Source: Phaeobacter sp. CECT 5382 (GTDB lineage: Bacteria > Pseudomonadota > Alphaproteobacteria > Rhodobacterales > Rhodobacteraceae). From it: a stretch of DNA of 64,000 nucleotides. Location: NCBI RefSeq assembly GCF_001457775.1, contig NZ_CYSG01000007.1:124001-188000 (forward strand), given 5' to 3'. The notes beneath the pieces are model-generated. The model was not told the DNA's origin, did no database searches, and worked only from the letters and a program-made list of their open reading frames with translations. The translations under genes were made by a program, and so were the position numbers. The stretch's first letter is position 1. Each line of letters begins with the position of its first letter. Positions 41,730-50,636 of this stretch are shown here, one piece after another.

Positions 41730-42691
41730 TGACCCGTAGCCTGTTCAAACACCTGATCCTGATCCTTGGCGCCATCGTGGTGATCGCGCCTTTCTACATG
41801 ATGGTCAGCTACAGCTTCAAATCCCCCGGTGAGATCGACCGCGGCGAAGGCGGCTTTTTTGGCCGACAAGAGATGATGATCGACGAGCGCTGTGTGAAAC
41901 TGCGCGACCCGGACCGACGGGACATCGCCCTGGCCGCAGATCGTTTTTCGGGACAGTCCGACGACCAGATCCGTCAGGCGCTGATCCAGGAGGCCGAGGC
42001 TGACTGCTCCATGCGACCTGTGGTGTTCAACTATACCAAGGCCTTCACAGAAGCGCCGCTGCTGCGATACCTGCTGAACGGCGTCATCGTGACCGGGTCG
42101 ATCTTTCTGATCCAGGTCATCGTAGCCCTGCCCGCAGCCTATGCACTGGCCAAGCTGAAGTTCTGGGGGCGCGAAGCTGCTTTTGGCCTCGTGTTGTTCT
42201 GCCTACTGATCCCGGTGCATGCGATTGCACTGCCGCTCTATATCCTGCTGGCAAAGCTCGGTCTGACCAATACCTATGCCGCCTTGGTGGTGCCCTGGAC
42301 GATTTCGGTCTTTGGCATCTTCCTGATGCGCCAGTTCTTCATGACGGTGCCGGATGATCTGATTGATGCGGCTCGCATGGACGGCATGCAGGAGCTGTCG
42401 ATTGTCTGGCGCGTCATGCTGCCCACCGCCATCCCGGCCCTGCTCGCCTTTGCGATCTTCAGCGTCGTGGCGCATTGGAACGACTATTTCTGGCCGCGCA
42501 TTGTCGTCACCGGCAACCGCGATCTGTTTACACCGCCACTGGGGCTGCGGGAATTCAAAGGCGACGGCGATGGCAGTTTCTTTGGCCCGATGATGGCCAC
42601 GGCCACGGTGATCGTCACGCCCTTGATTTTTGCCTTTCTGATTGCGCAACGCCGCTTCATCGAAGGGATCACACTGTCAGGAATGAAGTAG
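41729..42691 (+). CDS. UgpE/MalG-type ABC transporter permease
   Basis: Second permease, 320 residues, with the EAA loop IDAARMDGMQELSIVWRVMLPTAIPA and the usual C-terminal FIEGITLSGMK. Between helix 1 and helix 2 there is a long periplasmic insertion of about 65 residues (from FKSPGEIDRGEGGF to DCSMRPVVF) with two Cys, absent from typical MalG/UgpE proteins. The partner permease has an insertion too, so the two may form a joint extracytoplasmic cap. The ATG shares one base with the preceding stop (TGATG). Confidence 0.9.
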   Translation: MTRSLFKHLILILGAIVVIAPFYMMVSYSFKSPGEIDRGEGGFFGRQEMMIDERCVKLRDPDRRDIALAADRFSGQSDDQIRQALIQEAEADCSMRPVVFNYTKAFTEAPLLRYLLNGVIVTGSIFLIQVIVALPAAYALAKLKFWGREAAFGLVLFCLLIPVHAIALPLYILLAKLGLTNTYAALVVPWTISVFGIFLMRQFFMTVPDDLIDAARMDGMQELSIVWRVMLPTAIPALLAFAIFSVVAHWNDYFWPRIVVTGNRDLFTPPLGLREFKGDGDGSFFGPMMATATVIVTPLIFAFLIAQRRFIEGITLSGMK

Positions 42692-42792
42692 GCGGGGAAA
42701 TCCCCCGCCCACACCAAATCCCAATCGGGATCAACCGGTGCCGCCTCAAATCGCCAGACCTGCAGCGGTGCCAGAAACAGGAGAGAGAAAAC

Positions 42793-44040
42793 ATGAAATT
42801 CGCAACCACTGCAATGGCTTTGGTCCTCAGCGCCTCGGCTGTTTTCGCCGACGACAAAGTCACAATCGAATTCGCCTATCCCTACAGCCATCTGTTTGAC
42901 GTCACCTATGAAGCGATGATGCCCGCCTTCCACGCGGCCCATCCCAACATCGACGTCAAATTCCGTGCCACCTACGAATCCTACGAAGATGGCACCAACA
43001 CAGTTTTGCGCGAAGCCGTTTCGGGCAACCTGCCTGACGTCAGCATGCAGGGCCTGAACCGCCAGCAAATTCTTGTCGACAAAGGCATCGCCAAATCGCT
43101 GGAGCCTTTCATTGCCAAAGAGGCCGATTTTGCCAAGGACGGCTATCACGAAGCCATGCTGTCGCTGTCGACCTTTGACAACAAAGTCCACGGCCTGCCA
43201 TTTTCCGTCTCGCTGCCAGTTGGCTATTACAACATGGACATCCTTGAGGCCGGCGGCATTGAACAGCTGCCAACCACTTGGGATGAGGTGATCGCCGCCT
43301 GTGAAACCATGAAGGCAAATGGCGTCGACAACCCGATCTTCTGGGGTTGGAACATCACCGGCAACTGGTTCATGCAGGCGCTGATGTGGAGCCAGGACAA
43401 GGCGATTGTCGAAGACGCAGCCGTCACACTGGACAGCCCCGAGGCCCTGAACGCTCTGAAACAGATGCAGGCGATCTTTGACAAATGCGAAATGCAGAAC
43501 CTCGAATGGAAGGCCGCGCTGTCTTCTTTCTCTGCTGGTGAGATCGGCATGATGTTCTGGTCAACCTCCGCTTTGGGGGCTGTTGAGCGCTCGCAGGGGG
43601 ATTTCGAGATGGTCACCGGCCCCTTCCCCGGCATGGGCGAAACCCCAAAAGGCCTGCCCGCAGGCGGCAATGCCGCGCTGCTGACCTCTACCTCGGATGA
43701 TCCCAAGGTACAGGACGCGGCCTGGACCTGGCTCAAATTCATCACGTCGGGCGAAGGTGCTGCCGAAGTTGCAAAGACCACCGGCTACATGCCGCCAAAC
43801 AAAGCCGCCAACGAAGTCATCCTGGCGGACTTCTACCAGCAGAACCCGAACAAGCAGACTGCCGTGGACCAACTGCCCCTGCTGCGTGACTGGCTTGCCT
43901 ATCCGGGTGACAACGGTCTGGCCATCACTCAGGTAATCTATGACAGCATCGAACGCATCGTGACCAAGGATGCGACCGACATGGAAGACCTGCAGCAAGA
44001 GATGGTTGACGAAGTCAACGACCTGCTTGGCAACTCCTGA
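42793..44040 (+). CDS. UgpB-like ABC transporter substrate-binding protein (family 1)
   Basis: Periplasmic family 1 binding protein of 415 residues: signal peptide MKFATTAMALVLSASAVFA, then DDKVTIEFAYPYSHLFDVTYEAMMPAFHAAHP. The UgpB-like features DVSMQGLNRQQILVDKGIAKSLEPF and LPAGGNAALLTSTSDDPKVQDAAWTWLKF follow. Relatives bind sn-glycerol-3-phosphate, glycerophosphodiesters or sugars. The downstream GpdQ-like phosphodiesterase favours a glycerophosphodiester or similar ligand. It is placed last among the transport genes, and the intrinsic terminator after it probably sets its high expression limit. Confidence 0.92.
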   Translation: MKFATTAMALVLSASAVFADDKVTIEFAYPYSHLFDVTYEAMMPAFHAAHPNIDVKFRATYESYEDGTNTVLREAVSGNLPDVSMQGLNRQQILVDKGIAKSLEPFIAKEADFAKDGYHEAMLSLSTFDNKVHGLPFSVSLPVGYYNMDILEAGGIEQLPTTWDEVIAACETMKANGVDNPIFWGWNITGNWFMQALMWSQDKAIVEDAAVTLDSPEALNALKQMQAIFDKCEMQNLEWKAALSSFSAGEIGMMFWSTSALGAVERSQGDFEMVTGPFPGMGETPKGLPAGGNAALLTSTSDDPKVQDAAWTWLKFITSGEGAAEVAKTTGYMPPNKAANEVILADFYQQNPNKQTAVDQLPLLRDWLAYPGDNGLAITQVIYDSIERIVTKDATDMEDLQQEMVDEVNDLLGNS

Positions 44041-44056
44041 TCCTGCAAACCTGTTC

Positions 44057-44090
44057 CTGGCCGCCTGCAAATGCGCAGGCGGCCAGTTTT
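44057..44090 (+). terminator. Intrinsic terminator/attenuator between binding-protein and phosphodiesterase genes
   Basis: Perfect 12-bp stem (CTGGCCGCCTGC 44057-44068 with GCAGGCGGCCAG 44075-44086), loop AAATGC, then TTTT. The next gene starts only 17 bases later in the same direction, so this probably reduces rather than abolishes its transcription. Confidence 0.85.
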
Positions 44091-44106
44091 ACATCTGAGG
44101 CCTCAA

Positions 44107-44937
44107 ATGAAATTTATCCATATTTCCGACATTCATCTCACGATCCCCGGCGAAGAAATGGGCGGGCTGGATCCCCACGCGCGGTTCGCGTGCGCGCTCA
44201 AGGATATTGCCGACAACCATGCTGACGCCGAGCGTATCATCATCACCGGCGATCTGACCCATTGGGGCGAGGTAGAGGCCTACCAAGCCCTACAGACGGC
44301 CATTCAGGATCTTCCTTGCCCGGTGCGACTGATGATTGGCAACCACGATCATCGCGATACCTTTCGCCAAGTTTTTCCAAAGCATCCAGTTGATGCAAAT
44401 GGGTTCGTCAACCATGCTGAAACCATCGAAGGTTGCCGGTTTATCTATCTCGACAGCACTGGCGACAAAACCCACGCCGGGCATTTTTGCGCCGCCCGTC
44501 TGGACTGGCTGGAAGCAGAATTGAACACAGCCCCGCACGCACGGATTTTCATGCATCACAACCCTATGCTGCTCGGCTTGCCAGCGGTTGATCAGATCGG
44601 GCTAGTTGCGCAGGATCGCCCTGGATTTCATGCCCTGATCGATCGCTTTTCAGACCGGATTGATTTCATTCATTTCGGTCACGTGCACGCCCATATCTCC
44701 GGTCGTTTCAAGGGCATTCCCTTTGCCTCGGTTCCCTCGACGGGCAACCAATCGATCCCTGACCTGCAAGAGGAGGTTTTCCTCAAAGGGGCCGGTATGG
44801 ATCCTGGATATTTCGTCGTGCTTGCCCAAGGCCGAGACACGATCATTCACCAGGTTCCCTTTTCCTGGGATGGCCAGGTCAACCTGTCCGGAGTGAGTTG
44901 GGAGGATTGGAGAAAGCCGTCCCTAGCCGGGGCATAG
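44107..44937 (+). CDS. GpdQ/CpdA-like metallophosphoesterase
   Basis: Calcineurin-type phosphoesterase of 276 residues, cytoplasmic. The di-metal ligands are in order: D8 and H10 in ISDIHL, Asp in ITGDLTHWGE, Asn-His in MIGNHDHRD, His in MHHNP and GHVHAH. D8/H10 spacing from the start equals that of the glycerophosphodiesterase GpdQ; cyclic-AMP phosphodiesterases (CpdA) have the same motifs. Following a Ugp-like importer, hydrolysis of imported glycerophosphodiesters is the most likely role. The ATG at 44107 follows GAGG and is chosen because it gives the family N-terminus. Confidence 0.88.
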   Translation: MKFIHISDIHLTIPGEEMGGLDPHARFACALKDIADNHADAERIIITGDLTHWGEVEAYQALQTAIQDLPCPVRLMIGNHDHRDTFRQVFPKHPVDANGFVNHAETIEGCRFIYLDSTGDKTHAGHFCAARLDWLEAELNTAPHARIFMHHNPMLLGLPAVDQIGLVAQDRPGFHALIDRFSDRIDFIHFGHVHAHISGRFKGIPFASVPSTGNQSIPDLQEEVFLKGAGMDPGYFVVLAQGRDTIIHQVPFSWDGQVNLSGVSWEDWRKPSLAGA

Positions 44938-45045
44938 GGACAAGACTGCGCCAACCGAACACAGGTGGATACAGCCCCACCGGACGGTGTCCACCATTAG
45001 GAACGGAGCCCGGTTTTGATCCCCGCGCGCTCGGAATAGCGTGAC

Positions 45046-45336
45046 TTAGTTGGAGTAGCAGCGTGAGCGCTGACCAAAACCCGCAGGCGAGCAAATGTAG
45101 CTGCCGTTTCCAACTGCAACCCGTTTCCGGCGGGTTTGCGTGCCGCGTGAGGGCGCCGCGTTCAACAGGTTGAGCCCGCTGCTGGCAACGCGTACGTTGC
45201 TGACGGAACTGCCAACGGTTGCGGCCTTGGGGGTTGGGGAGGCCTGTGTCTCAGCCGTCGCCACGAGGGGCGCGACCGTGACCGCGCATACGATAGTTGC
45301 CGCATAAAACATGCGGCTGAATTGGAAGAACATCAC
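45046..45336 (-). CDS. Small exported protein with conserved C-terminal Cys motif
   Basis: Product of 96 residues, function unknown. A signal peptide (FYAATIVCAVTVAPLVATAE) precedes a low-complexity Ala/Ser/Thr stretch. A distinct C-terminus follows, GNGSYICSPAGFGQRSRCYSN, with two Cys that could form a disulfide after export. I recall similar C-termini on short exported proteins of roseobacters, which supports this being a real gene. It stands alone; about 390 bases without a gene lie upstream. Confidence 0.75.
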   Translation of the reverse strand: MMFFQFSRMFYAATIVCAVTVAPLVATAETQASPTPKAATVGSSVSNVRVASSGLNLLNAAPSRGTQTRRKRVAVGNGSYICSPAGFGQRSRCYSN

Positions 45337-45729
45337 TGTCTCCTGCCTGTATTGCCCTACATTTACCGGACTAGTTTTGTTCCAGTCTCGGCTCGTTTGG
45401 TGATGTGAGACATACCAAAAACTTGCTCCGGTGACAAAAACTTTACCGCAGCAACTATGAATCTAAGGTCAATGAAGGTTCGCTTTGGACAAGCGACAGG
45501 ACAAATTCAATCCTTTTGATCGAAGCATATGTCGGCTCCGATCGGCTAAGTTATTGCAGTGAAAGCCGTCCACCGTGAAAAGAAAAACCAATGCCGTGCG
45601 CAAACCGCTCAAGCGGCAATCCGCCACTTCTGTTGCACGCCAGCCGCGCTTACAACCAGAAATCTATCTATTTCTCGCTGAAAATCCACCAGAGCGAGAC
45701 CCGCTCCGCTGTCCGGGCCCATACTCAGG
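45337..45729. other. Gene-free interval upstream of the small exported protein
   Basis: About 390 bases between two minus-strand genes. It should hold the promoter of the small exported protein, near 45340-45480 where the sequence is AT-richer. A short plus-strand frame (45575-45799) is Arg/Pro-rich, lacks a ribosome-binding site and runs antisense into the next gene; I do not accept it. Confidence 0.55.
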
Positions 45730-46659
45730 TTACTGCCCCAAAGCTGCCTCGCGACTGCCCAGCGAGTTCTGTGGGAAACGCCAATCCGGCAACCCATAAT
45801 CATTCGGCCAGGGGTGCACCTCTTTTTGGTTGAAATAGACCACCGCTTGCAATTGCGAGAATTCCTCCAGGACTAGGCGCACTTCATTGTTCCATTTCTG
45901 TACGTAGTCGTCTGTGCCAACAAAGCCCAACTCCGCAACCGCGATCGGTAGATCAAACTCCAAGGCCCGTTTGTAGCGCGGCTCAAAAATATCGCGGAAG
46001 CTCTGCTCTTTGCCAAGCACATCCACTTCCCAGGCCTGCAGGCCAAAAACCGAAAGCCCGATGACATCGGCATAGTCTTTGCCGGGGAAGTAATCCGCCA
46101 GTTCCTCGTAGCCCAGCGGCGACCACATATAGTCGAACTTGTCAGATTGTTCGCGGCAGACATCAACGACCCGCCGATAGGCCGTCACATAGGTTTCCGG
46201 AACCCAATCGGCCCAGATGAACTGCCCCGAAGGATCCTCCATCTCCTGCGCCCAGCGGATGGTGACGGGGCTTTCAAACTCGGCCAGCGCACCGCAAATG
46301 GCGCGCATGTTTTCATCATAGAGCCCACTGGCAATCCCTGCGATCAGGATTTCCGGCGTATTGCGCTCGTCCTGGGTCCAGGTCCAGGGCTCAATGGTGA
46401 CAAGAACCGACCGGCCACGCTCAACCGCATAGGCATCCGCATCCGCCAGAGAGGGCAAGAAGACATCCTCCCAGGGCAGGAACAGATGTTCGATCTGGAC
46501 ATTGCTATCTTCCGAGAAGCCGCCATTGGGGTCATAAACTCCAAAGGGCAGATCACCCGGAGGCGCAGCCAAGGATGCCGTTGCCCAGCCTGCAATGACT
46601 GGGAAGATGGCGATCCCCTGCAGCATGGTGCGGCAGCTTTTGGTAAAATATCGCGTCAT
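45730..46659 (-). CDS. Exported GH26-like beta-mannanase/glycan hydrolase
   Basis: Secreted glycoside-hydrolase-like protein (309 residues). A signal peptide (IFPVIAGWATASLAA) is followed by PFGVYDPNGGF and a TIM-barrel. The pattern VTIRWAQEMEDPSGQF holds the acid/base-type Glu, and IAVAELGFVG the nucleophile-type Glu, as in GH26 enzymes. It lies 5 bases downstream of the membrane glycosyltransferase and so should trim or release the polysaccharide that this operon makes. The exact linkage is unknown. Confidence 0.82.
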   Translation of the reverse strand: MTRYFTKSCRTMLQGIAIFPVIAGWATASLAAPPGDLPFGVYDPNGGFSEDSNVQIEHLFLPWEDVFLPSLADADAYAVERGRSVLVTIEPWTWTQDERNTPEILIAGIASGLYDENMRAICGALAEFESPVTIRWAQEMEDPSGQFIWADWVPETYVTAYRRVVDVCREQSDKFDYMWSPLGYEELADYFPGKDYADVIGLSVFGLQAWEVDVLGKEQSFRDIFEPRYKRALEFDLPIAVAELGFVGTDDYVQKWNNEVRLVLEEFSQLQAVVYFNQKEVHPWPNDYGLPDWRFPQNSLGSREAALGQ

Positions 46660-46664
46660 TTTCC

Positions 46665-48590
46665 CTACTCCTTTTGATTTCCGGCACCGGCCGTCTTCCA
46701 GCCCGGATCGTAACTCAAAACAACTCTGCCCGGCCCGCCCAGACCGGCGCCTGCGACGGCATATTGCTCTCTTATCAGTCTGAAGGGTTCCAGCCCCTTA
46801 GACAGGGCATAGAGGCTTTCTAGCCCCCGTTCCTGTAAAGAAACCCCAGCGAGGCAGATCAGCAGCGACGGCACCGAGATCTTGGCCAGGTTGGCAGTTA
46901 CCGCCTGGCTCGTTGCAAATCCTGTGGCAAACTTCGTGACAAATGGCACTTTTCGGAAATGCTGAAATACAATAACGGCGACAATTGCCGTGTAATATAT
47001 CCCATTAATTGCGGTCAAAAGATAGAAACCCTGCGCATTGCGCAGACCGTCAACCAGCAAAACCGGTAGCAGACAGCCCAGCGCCAGAACACCATAGACC
47101 AGAAGCAGGCGCATCGGCAGCGTAGACAGCATCGCCTGGGCCGCCTCGCCCTTTGGGGTGATACGAAAGTCGACAAAACCGCCAAATATCCGGTCCCGGA
47201 TAGCCATCACACAGCCGAACAGTACCCAGGGCCATTGCAGCCCCAAAAACAGTGTCTTTTCCCAACTGAGGACAGCGCCATCAAACGGTCGGAAATAGCC
47301 GTCTGCCCTAAGCAGTGAGGCAATGGCAAGCAGAGCCAGAACCTGAGGAATCGCGTGCAATAAAAAGGCCGGGTAAGTCACTTCGGCATAGCGAAAATCA
47401 AACAGCACTGCGAGCACTGGCAAAGCGTAGAACAGCGCCATGAAAAAGGCAAAACAGGGGTAAAGCAGCTGGCAGAACAAGAACAGAAATTTGAGCCTGA
47501 GTGATAGCTGCGAAAGATACCCAGGCGTAAAACGCAGCAGGATCGTCACCAAGCTGCGAGACCACTGAAACTCCTGCGTACACAGGTCTGAAATTGTGGC
47601 TGGGCCATCTCCTTCGGCAATCGCGTCCAGCGCGTGTACCCCCCGCCAGCCTCCGGCGTTCAGGATCATCGTGGTGGAATGATCCTCCGCCAACTCCGGC
47701 CCCAACCCGCCCACCGCCCGCAGCGCCGCAGTGCGCACCGCATAGTGTGATCCGATGCACATGGGCGACATGGTTCCGGAATAGCCCGCCTGAAAGATGC
47801 CGTGAAAGGCCGCCTCGGTGTGCAATCTCGTGCGTGCTGCCCAGCTATCAGCAGCATTTCGCGAACAGATACTCGGAGCACTTACATAGCCTACGCAGGG
47901 AGCGGAAAAGCCCCGCATGATCTCTTCCAGATAAGTCGGGTTGGGCACATGGTCAGCATCCATCTGCGAGACAAAATCATATCGATCATAGCCGTAAACG
48001 TCATAAAAATAGGCCAAATTCCCTTCTTTACAGCGCGTACGGCGCGGCCATTCCTTACGATGGTAGCCGACCTGCCCTTGTCGGCTGGACAAAAAGACAC
48101 CATGGATCCGGCACCATTCGAGGGTCTCGGCACTGGGGTTTTCATCCGCCAGCCAAGTGTCATGGGGATAGCTCTGCTTCAGCATCGCCTCCAGCGTGAT
48201 CTTCAGCACCGAAAACGGCTCCGAAGAGGTTTTGGTGACAATCATTGCCACCCTGGTCGTCGCCGGATCAGGTGCCGCTGCCGCCGGGACCATCGCCCGA
48301 CGAAGAACAACAACAAAGAAGACCTGCAGAAACGACAGCCAGCTCAGGCCCAGCGTCGCGACCCAATACTGCAACCCGGTGCTGTTGTGTCCCGGGCTGA
48401 GCCACCAACCCCAGAACCAGAGCGCGGCCGCCAGCCAGACCAAGATGAGCAGGTCGTATTTCAGCTTTGCCCGCCCGGTGAAGACCGGCTTAAGCCCCGG
48501 AGTGTTCGGCCGCGGCAGGCCAATGCCAGACGCAGGGCCAGGATCTGGGCCGACGCCAGGGGCACGCTGAATGTCAGGCGCAAAGGTCAT
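46665..48590 (-). CDS. Cellulose-synthase-like processive glycosyltransferase (GT2)
   Basis: Inner-membrane GT2 enzyme of 641 residues. Two N-terminal helices (~40-90) precede the catalytic domain with TWLADENPSAETLEWC, FVSQMDADHVPNPTYL (the metal-binding DAD) and the acceptor/product motif QEFQWSRS (Q-x-x-R-W-like), followed by several C-terminal helices. It resembles BcsA-type polysaccharide synthases without a PilZ domain. The ATG at 48590 has a GGAGG ribosome-binding site and overlaps the galE stop by 17 bases. With UDP-sugar enzymes upstream it should make and export an exopolysaccharide. Confidence 0.9.
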   Translation of the reverse strand: MTFAPDIQRAPGVGPDPGPASGIGLPRPNTPGLKPVFTGRAKLKYDLLILVWLAAALWFWGWWLSPGHNSTGLQYWVATLGLSWLSFLQVFFVVVLRRAMVPAAAAPDPATTRVAMIVTKTSSEPFSVLKITLEAMLKQSYPHDTWLADENPSAETLEWCRIHGVFLSSRQGQVGYHRKEWPRRTRCKEGNLAYFYDVYGYDRYDFVSQMDADHVPNPTYLEEIMRGFSAPCVGYVSAPSICSRNAADSWAARTRLHTEAAFHGIFQAGYSGTMSPMCIGSHYAVRTAALRAVGGLGPELAEDHSTTMILNAGGWRGVHALDAIAEGDGPATISDLCTQEFQWSRSLVTILLRFTPGYLSQLSLRLKFLFLFCQLLYPCFAFFMALFYALPVLAVLFDFRYAEVTYPAFLLHAIPQVLALLAIASLLRADGYFRPFDGAVLSWEKTLFLGLQWPWVLFGCVMAIRDRIFGGFVDFRITPKGEAAQAMLSTLPMRLLLVYGVLALGCLLPVLLVDGLRNAQGFYLLTAINGIYYTAIVAVIVFQHFRKVPFVTKFATGFATSQAVTANLAKISVPSLLICLAGVSLQERGLESLYALSKGLEPFRLIREQYAVAGAGLGGPGRVVLSYDPGWKTAGAGNQKE

Positions 48591-49587
48591 CTTGCACCTC
48601 CAATCCGAAACTTGGCGCCGCATCGCGCAGGATCGTCAACAGATCCGATTGGCGTGTGACAAAATCCAGCATGCGGGCAGCGCATCGGGTATCAGCCACA
48701 AGCATCGGTGGATCACCAGCGCGGCGCGCGGCTGCCTGCCACGGTACTTGGCGCCCGGTGACCACCTCGATTGCGGCGATGATTTCGCGGATCGAATGCC
48801 CCGTACCGCTGCCAAGATTGAGCGCAAGGTTCTGACCACCCTGTTCCAGGTTTTTTGTCTTCAGTGCCTTTGTCGCCAACACATGGGCCCGCGCCAGATC
48901 AGAGACGTGGATATAGTCGCGGACACAGGTGCCATCGGGAGTGTCATAATCCGTGCCGAATACCTTGAGCGCCGGACATCGCCCCGCTGCCGCCATCAAG
49001 GCGAGAGGAATGATATGGGTTTCAGGCGTGTGGCGTTCCGCTAGGCGACCGGCCGGATCGGCCCCACAGGCGTTGAAATAGCGCAATATGGCAAACCGCA
49101 GCCCCCAGCTGGCAGCGTGATCACGGATCATATCCTCGCAGATCAACTTGGTTCTGCCATAGGGGTTGATCGGCTGTTGTCTGGTTGTCTCGTGGATCGG
49201 CTGGGTCTCAGGTGTGCCATAGGTCGCACAGCTTGAAGAAAACACCAGATCTCTGACCCCCGCCTGTTGCATCGCCGCCAACAGCGCGATCATGCCGCCG
49301 ACATTGTTGTCGTAATACAGTCCCGGCTCGCGCACCGACTCTCCGACATAGGCGGCCGCAGCAAAATGCATGACCGTCTCGCAATTATACTGCATCATCA
49401 CCTGAGACAAAGCTTCGGTGTTGCGAATGTCCAGCGGCACGAAGGGCCCCCATTTGACCGCATCGGCATGACCTGTGCGCAGATTGTCGACAGCCACCGG
49501 CTGATAGCCTGCCTCGGCAAGATGCAGACAGGCGTGACTGCCGATAAAGCCGGCACCACCGGTGACAAGAACGCTGCCCCGCCTCAT
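48574..49587 (-). CDS. galE: UDP-glucose 4-epimerase
   Basis: Short-chain dehydrogenase-type sugar epimerase of 337 residues. The NAD site is VLVTGGAGFIGSHACLHL, the catalytic Ser lies in FSSSCATYG, and Tyr-x3-Lys in NPYGRTKLICED. Further typical segments are RYFNACGADPAG and DGTCVRDYIHVSDLA, matching GalE. It interconverts UDP-glucose and UDP-galactose (or N-acetylated forms) for the polysaccharide made by the following glycosyltransferase. The ATG at 49587 overlaps the upstream decarboxylase stop by 4 bases; the longer frame from 49713 is not needed. Confidence 0.9.
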   Translation of the reverse strand: MRRGSVLVTGGAGFIGSHACLHLAEAGYQPVAVDNLRTGHADAVKWGPFVPLDIRNTEALSQVMMQYNCETVMHFAAAAYVGESVREPGLYYDNNVGGMIALLAAMQQAGVRDLVFSSSCATYGTPETQPIHETTRQQPINPYGRTKLICEDMIRDHAASWGLRFAILRYFNACGADPAGRLAERHTPETHIIPLALMAAAGRCPALKVFGTDYDTPDGTCVRDYIHVSDLARAHVLATKALKTKNLEQGGQNLALNLGSGTGHSIREIIAAIEVVTGRQVPWQAAARRAGDPPMLVADTRCAARMLDFVTRQSDLLTILRDAAPSFGLEVQDDLCA

Positions 49588-50636
49588 CTGACCATCAGCG
49601 GAACACTTTGGTGCCGCCCCTCCGCTTCGGCTCTGAAATAGTCGATGGTCTGATCCAGACCCTGATCGAGATTGACCCTTGGGAACCAACCAAGATGCTT
49701 TTGAGCGCGGCAAATGTCGGGGCGCCGCTGCTTCGGGTCATCCGTTGGCAGATCGACATGGACAATTTTCGACCCCGAAGGGATCTTTTCCAGCACCAGG
49801 GCGGCCAGTTCCGCCACCGTGAACTCATTCGGATTACCGATATTCATTGGCTCAAAGGACGTCGCCGGACCGTGCATCAGGGCGATCAACCCATCGACCA
49901 TATCTTCGAGATAACAGAAGGATCTGGTTTGAGAACCATCGCCGTAGATGGTGATCGGCTTGCCCGCGAGGGCCTGATTGATGAAGTTGGAGACCACCCG
50001 GCCATCTTCCGGGTCCATCCCCGGACCGTAGGCATTGAAAATGCGCGCGATACGCAGGTCAATGCCAAGGCATTCGCGATGCTCGTGAAAAATCGTCTCT
50101 GCGGCCCGTTTCCCTTCATCGTAACAGGATCTGGGACCCACTGTATTGACGTTGCCCTGATACCCTTCCGGCTGCGGGCTGACTTCCGGGTCGCCATAGA
50201 CTTCTGAGGTCGACGCCTGCAGGATCCGGGCTTTGGCCCGACCGGCCAGGTCCAAAAGATTAAAAGCCCCATACAAATTGGTCTTCATCGTCTGGATAGG
50301 GTCCGACTGATATTTCGGCGGCGAAGCCGGGCAGGCCATGTTGAAGATATAGTCAATCTGGCTATCAATCTTTATCGGATCAACGACATCATGTAGTACA
50401 AAAGAGAAGTTGGGATCTTCCATAAAATGGCTCAAATTGCCAATCCGCCCGGTCGATAAGTTGTCCAGACAGATGACCCGGCAGCCGTATTCAAGATAAC
50501 GGCCACATAGCCGAGAACCCAAAAACCCGGCACCGCCAGATACCAAAATACTCTTTCTTTTTCCGCGCCCACCCGTGGAATGCCGATTTGGCCCGGAGAC
50601 AGATTTTAGACGTGTAAAACTGGTAACAGAATTCAT
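49584..50636 (-). CDS. UDP-glucuronate decarboxylase-like NAD-dependent epimerase
   Basis: Extended SDR protein of 350 residues resembling UDP-xylose synthase: ILVSGGAGFLGSRLCGRYLEYG, DYIFNMACPASPPKYQSDPIQTMKTN, SEVYGDPEVSPQPE and the catalytic CYDEGKRAAE (Tyr-x3-Lys). RIFNAYGPGMDPEDGRVVSNFI is also typical. It converts UDP-glucuronate to UDP-xylose if the assignment is correct; related dTDP-glucose dehydratases are less likely. The ATG at 50636 follows GGGAG. It heads the polysaccharide operon decarboxylase-galE-GT2-GH26. Confidence 0.88.
   Translation of the reverse strand: MNSVTSFTRLKSVSGPNRHSTGGRGKRKSILVSGGAGFLGSRLCGRYLEYGCRVICLDNLSTGRIGNLSHFMEDPNFSFVLHDVVDPIKIDSQIDYIFNMACPASPPKYQSDPIQTMKTNLYGAFNLLDLAGRAKARILQASTSEVYGDPEVSPQPEGYQGNVNTVGPRSCYDEGKRAAETIFHEHRECLGIDLRIARIFNAYGPGMDPEDGRVVSNFINQALAGKPITIYGDGSQTRSFCYLEDMVDGLIALMHGPATSFEPMNIGNPNEFTVAELAALVLEKIPSGSKIVHVDLPTDDPKQRRPDICRAQKHLGWFPRVNLDQGLDQTIDYFRAEAEGRHQSVPLMVR

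Noticed and set aside
45575-45799. Plus-strand frame of 74 codons in the gap before the GH26-like gene
   Set aside because: Basic, Pro-rich, no ribosome-binding site, and its end overlaps the hydrolase gene antisense.
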